Shown: positions 23,454-24,864 of the stretch, piece after piece
Numbering within the stretch: position 1 is the first letter of the stretch
How the letters are laid out: each line of letters begins with the position of its first letter
Source: JBBKWQ01 sp037969115
GTDB lineage: Bacteria > Actinomycetota > Acidimicrobiia > Acidimicrobiales > Ilumatobacteraceae
Length of the DNA: 24,864 bases
Reading direction: 5' to 3'
Assembly (NCBI GenBank): GCA_037969115.1
Contig: JBBKWQ010000300.1
Span: 1-24,864, forward strand
Notes under the pieces: generated by a model
Databases searched by the model: none
What the model saw: only the letters and a program-made list of their open reading frames with translations
Told to the model about the DNA's origin: nothing
Position numbers and translations under genes: made by a program

Positions 23454-24230
23454 TCAGCCGCGCTGGATCATCCCCGACATCCGGCGCTTCACCCAACGAG
23501 GCGTGACGTTCGCCGCGGCCGTCAACAGCTTGTACTGGACCCCGGGAACTGCGAGCGTCCGATTGGCGATCACCGAGTCGAGGCCTTCCCGAGCCACCTC
23601 GTCGGCGGTCGTCCAAGCGACGCCCGGAAAGACGTCGGCATATTGCTCGGTGTTGCTGACCGTCTGGAACTCCGTCTTGGTCAGGCCCGGACACAACGCT
23701 GTCACGTGAACACCGTGCGACTTGGCTTCTTCGTGCAGGCTTTCGCTCAGGCTCGTCACATAGGCCTTGGTCGCCGCGTAGACCGCGAGCCGAGGGGCCG
23801 GTTGGAAGCTCGCGACGCTCGATACGTTGAGCAACCAACCTCGACCACGCGGCACCATTGCGGCGAGCGCGGCGTGGCTCAGCCGCGTCAAGGCGGCGAC
23901 ATTGAGCTCGACCTCGTCGGCGAGGCGGTCGGCATCCAGTTCGTGGAAGCTGCCGTTGGTGCCGAACCCGGCATTGTTGACGACCAGGTCGATCGGATTC
24001 GCAGCATCGCCGATGCGCTTGGCGACCGCCTTCTGTCCCTTCGAGGTGAGCAGATCGGCGACGAGTACCTCGACGCAGTCGAACTCGTCGGCGAGTGCCT
24101 GGAGACGATCGGTCCGTCGAGCGACCACCACGGTCTGAACACCCGCCGTAGCAAGGCGGCGGGCCATCACCTCACCGATTCCCGACGACGCACCGGTGAC
24201 AAGAGCGGACGAGAACGGGTACGTGGTCAT
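23454..24230 (-). CDS. Short-chain dehydrogenase/reductase (classical SDR)
   Basis: The 258-residue oxidoreductase has the NAD(P)-binding TGASSGIG near residue 10, VVVARRTDRL for cofactor ribose selection (Arg residues suggest NADPH), NNAGFG, NVSS with the catalytic serine, and YAATKAYV with the YxxxK catalytic pair. ALCPGLTKTEF follows, and the C-terminus VTPRWVKRRMSGMIQRG is basic. The DltE/YqjQ-like pattern is common in lipid and ketone reductions, but no substrate can be assigned. ATG 24230 lies 7 nt after TATCGT and starts right at the Rossmann strand; 13 extra upstream residues are open but rejected. tRNA-Ala lies upstream on the same strand. Confidence 0.9.
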   Translation of the reverse strand: MTTYPFSSALVTGASSGIGEVMARRLATAGVQTVVVARRTDRLQALADEFDCVEVLVADLLTSKGQKAVAKRIGDAANPIDLVVNNAGFGTNGSFHELDADRLADEVELNVAALTRLSHAALAAMVPRGRGWLLNVSSVASFQPAPRLAVYAATKAYVTSLSESLHEEAKSHGVHVTALCPGLTKTEFQTVSNTEQYADVFPGVAWTTADEVAREGLDSVIANRTLAVPGVQYKLLTAAANVTPRWVKRRMSGMIQRG

Positions 24231-24237
24231 GCCCGGC

Positions 24238-24243
24238 ACGATA
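24238..24243 (-). promoter_or_regulatory. -10 box for leaderless SDR transcript
   Basis: On the minus strand TATCGT lies 7 nt before the SDR ATG, in the 60-bp gap after tRNA-Ala. No Shine-Dalgarno is visible. Confidence 0.4.
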
Positions 24244-24290
24244 TCGACGCCGCCCCTTCGCCGTGGCACCGCGACGTATTCGGCGAGAAG

Positions 24291-24363
24291 TGGAGCTGAG
24301 GGGAATCGAACCCCTGGCCTCGACAGTGCGATTGTCGCGCTCTACCAACTGAGCTACAGCCCC
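24291..24363 (-). tRNA. tRNA-Ala (anticodon CGC)
   Basis: The 73-nt gene folds as a full cloverleaf: acceptor GGGGCTG/CAGCTCC with the G3-U70 wobble that identifies alanine tRNAs, D arm GCTC-AGTTGGTA-GAGC, anticodon arm CGACA-ATCGCAC-TGTCG, and T arm AGGGG-TTCGATT-CCCCT. Anticodon CGC (plus-strand 24328-24330) reads GCG. Discriminator base is A73. The CCA end is not encoded. Confidence 0.95.
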
Positions 24364-24375
24364 GTAGCGCACGAA

Positions 24376-24381
24376 AGTGTA
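24376..24381 (-). promoter_or_regulatory. -10 box of tRNA-Ala
   Basis: On the minus strand TACACT lies 12 nt before the mature tRNA 5' end, predicting a leader of about 6 nt for RNase P to remove. No good -35 was found. Confidence 0.4.
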
Positions 24382-24431
24382 ACCGCGGGGTTTCGGCAAA
24401 TGACGGGCGACGTCGACCATCCAGCGATGGT

Positions 24432-24452
24432 GCCGACGGAGCCTCGGTCGGC
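24432..24452 (-). terminator. Weak hairpin after the membrane-protein gene
   Basis: GCCGAC (24432-24437) pairs with GTCGGC (24447-24452) around a 9-nt loop, 21 nt past the stop codon of the right-edge gene. It is short and has no U-run. Confidence 0.25.
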
Positions 24453-24473
24453 TCGTTCAGACCCGTGCTGAGA

Positions 24474-24864
24474 TCAGCGCTGCGGCCAGGTGTCGGGCCA
24501 CTGGGTGGCCTCACGCTGGCGCATCTGAGCCAGCAAGTACACGTAGCCGCAGAGCACCAGGAACGACATCGAGAAGACGTACAGCAGTGCCGCCTCTTTG
24601 GTGGTCGCAGCGAGGAACAGCGTGGCCGCCGAGGAAACGATCAACATGAAGAGCACGTTCGAGCGACGACGGCGCATCGACTCGTTGCCGGTCGGCTCAC
24701 GATGCGTGACCTGCGTCTGGCGGTGCTGCAGGCTGTGCCTGTGCTGACCGCCGGTGACGTCACCGTGCATACGTGGACGAGGCGCCGCCTCGGGCGAGCG
24801 CGGCGCAGTACGTGCGGGCTGGGCCGTTCGGGCCGCCACGCGGCGGGCGTGGGCCTGGTGCACA
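24474..24864 (-). CDS. Two-helix membrane protein, SepX/GlpR-like (5' partial or complete at edge)
   Basis: The frame is open to the right edge; a GTG at 24863 is possible but the gene probably starts outside. The N-terminal part is Arg/Ala/Pro/His-rich and likely disordered. RRRRSNVLFMLIVSSAATLFLAATT is the first membrane helix after a positive patch, and ALLYVFSMSFLVLCGYVYLLAQM the second, followed by a short tail QREATQWPDTWPQR. A basic region, hairpin of two helices and short tail resembles the actinobacterial divisome protein SepX/GlpR, but that family usually carries the helices elsewhere and a long cytoplasmic region, so the match is tentative. A tRNA-Ala lies just downstream. Confidence 0.5.
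   Translation of the reverse strand, partial: VHQAHARRVAARTAQPARTAPRSPEAAPRPRMHGDVTGGQHRHSLQHRQTQVTHREPTGNESMRRRRSNVLFMLIVSSAATLFLAATTKEAALLYVFSMSFLVLCGYVYLLAQMRQREATQWPDTWPQR

Overview
This is a GC-rich, gene-dense bacterial window that looks actinobacterial. The signs are a DUF501 protein, a SepX/GlpR-like membrane protein at the right edge, an HspR-type (HAIR) operator, frequent GTG starts and several starts that fit leaderless transcription. Gene content and codon use would suit the Acidimicrobiia (Ilumatobacter-like), but no 16S rRNA or other decisive marker is present, so that placement is inference. I see no insertion sequence, prophage, CRISPR array or integrase. No gap without a gene exceeds about 300 bp.

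Left part (1-4806): the end of one XdhC/CoxI-family gene and a complete second one, an opposing NlpC/P60 secreted hydrolase, then a tight operon of a MobA-like nucleotidyltransferase, a membrane-anchored CoxG/SRPBCC protein, a DUF501 protein fused to half of a Ppx/GppA phosphatase, and a GNAT acetyltransferase. XdhC, MobA-like and CoxG proteins mature molybdenum hydroxylases of the CO dehydrogenase/xanthine dehydrogenase type; the structural genes would lie left of the window. Next come a small basic orphan protein with a CRP-like upstream site and an enoyl-CoA hydratase-family gene (4870-6111).

Middle (6258-18592): a four-gene BMP-type nucleoside ABC importer (lipoprotein, double ATPase, two permeases) behind a promoter flanked by two related palindromes. 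It is followed by queF (opposite strand), an hsp20 gene with a HAIR operator and a duplicated 20-bp leader repeat, adenosine deaminase, uracil phosphoribosyltransferase and a GT-C-like membrane protein. A phosphohexomutase and an adenosine-kinase-like PfkB gene run the other way. Together, importer, deaminase, kinase, Upp and possibly the mutase (as a phosphopentomutase) form a nucleoside uptake and salvage island.

Right part (18653-24864): an M1 aminopeptidase N with an apparent one-base frameshift, a secreted acidic-linker protein with no recognised family, a nitronate monooxygenase-like flavoprotein, a short-chain dehydrogenase, tRNA-Ala(CGC), and a two-helix membrane protein running off the edge.

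The items most worth a second look are the DUF501-half-Ppx fusion, the HAIR operator and tandem repeat of hsp20, the paired palindromes of the nucleoside importer promoter, the small basic protein with its CRP-like site, the structured leader of the NlpC/P60 gene, and the pepN frameshift. No clearly new multi-gene system is visible.
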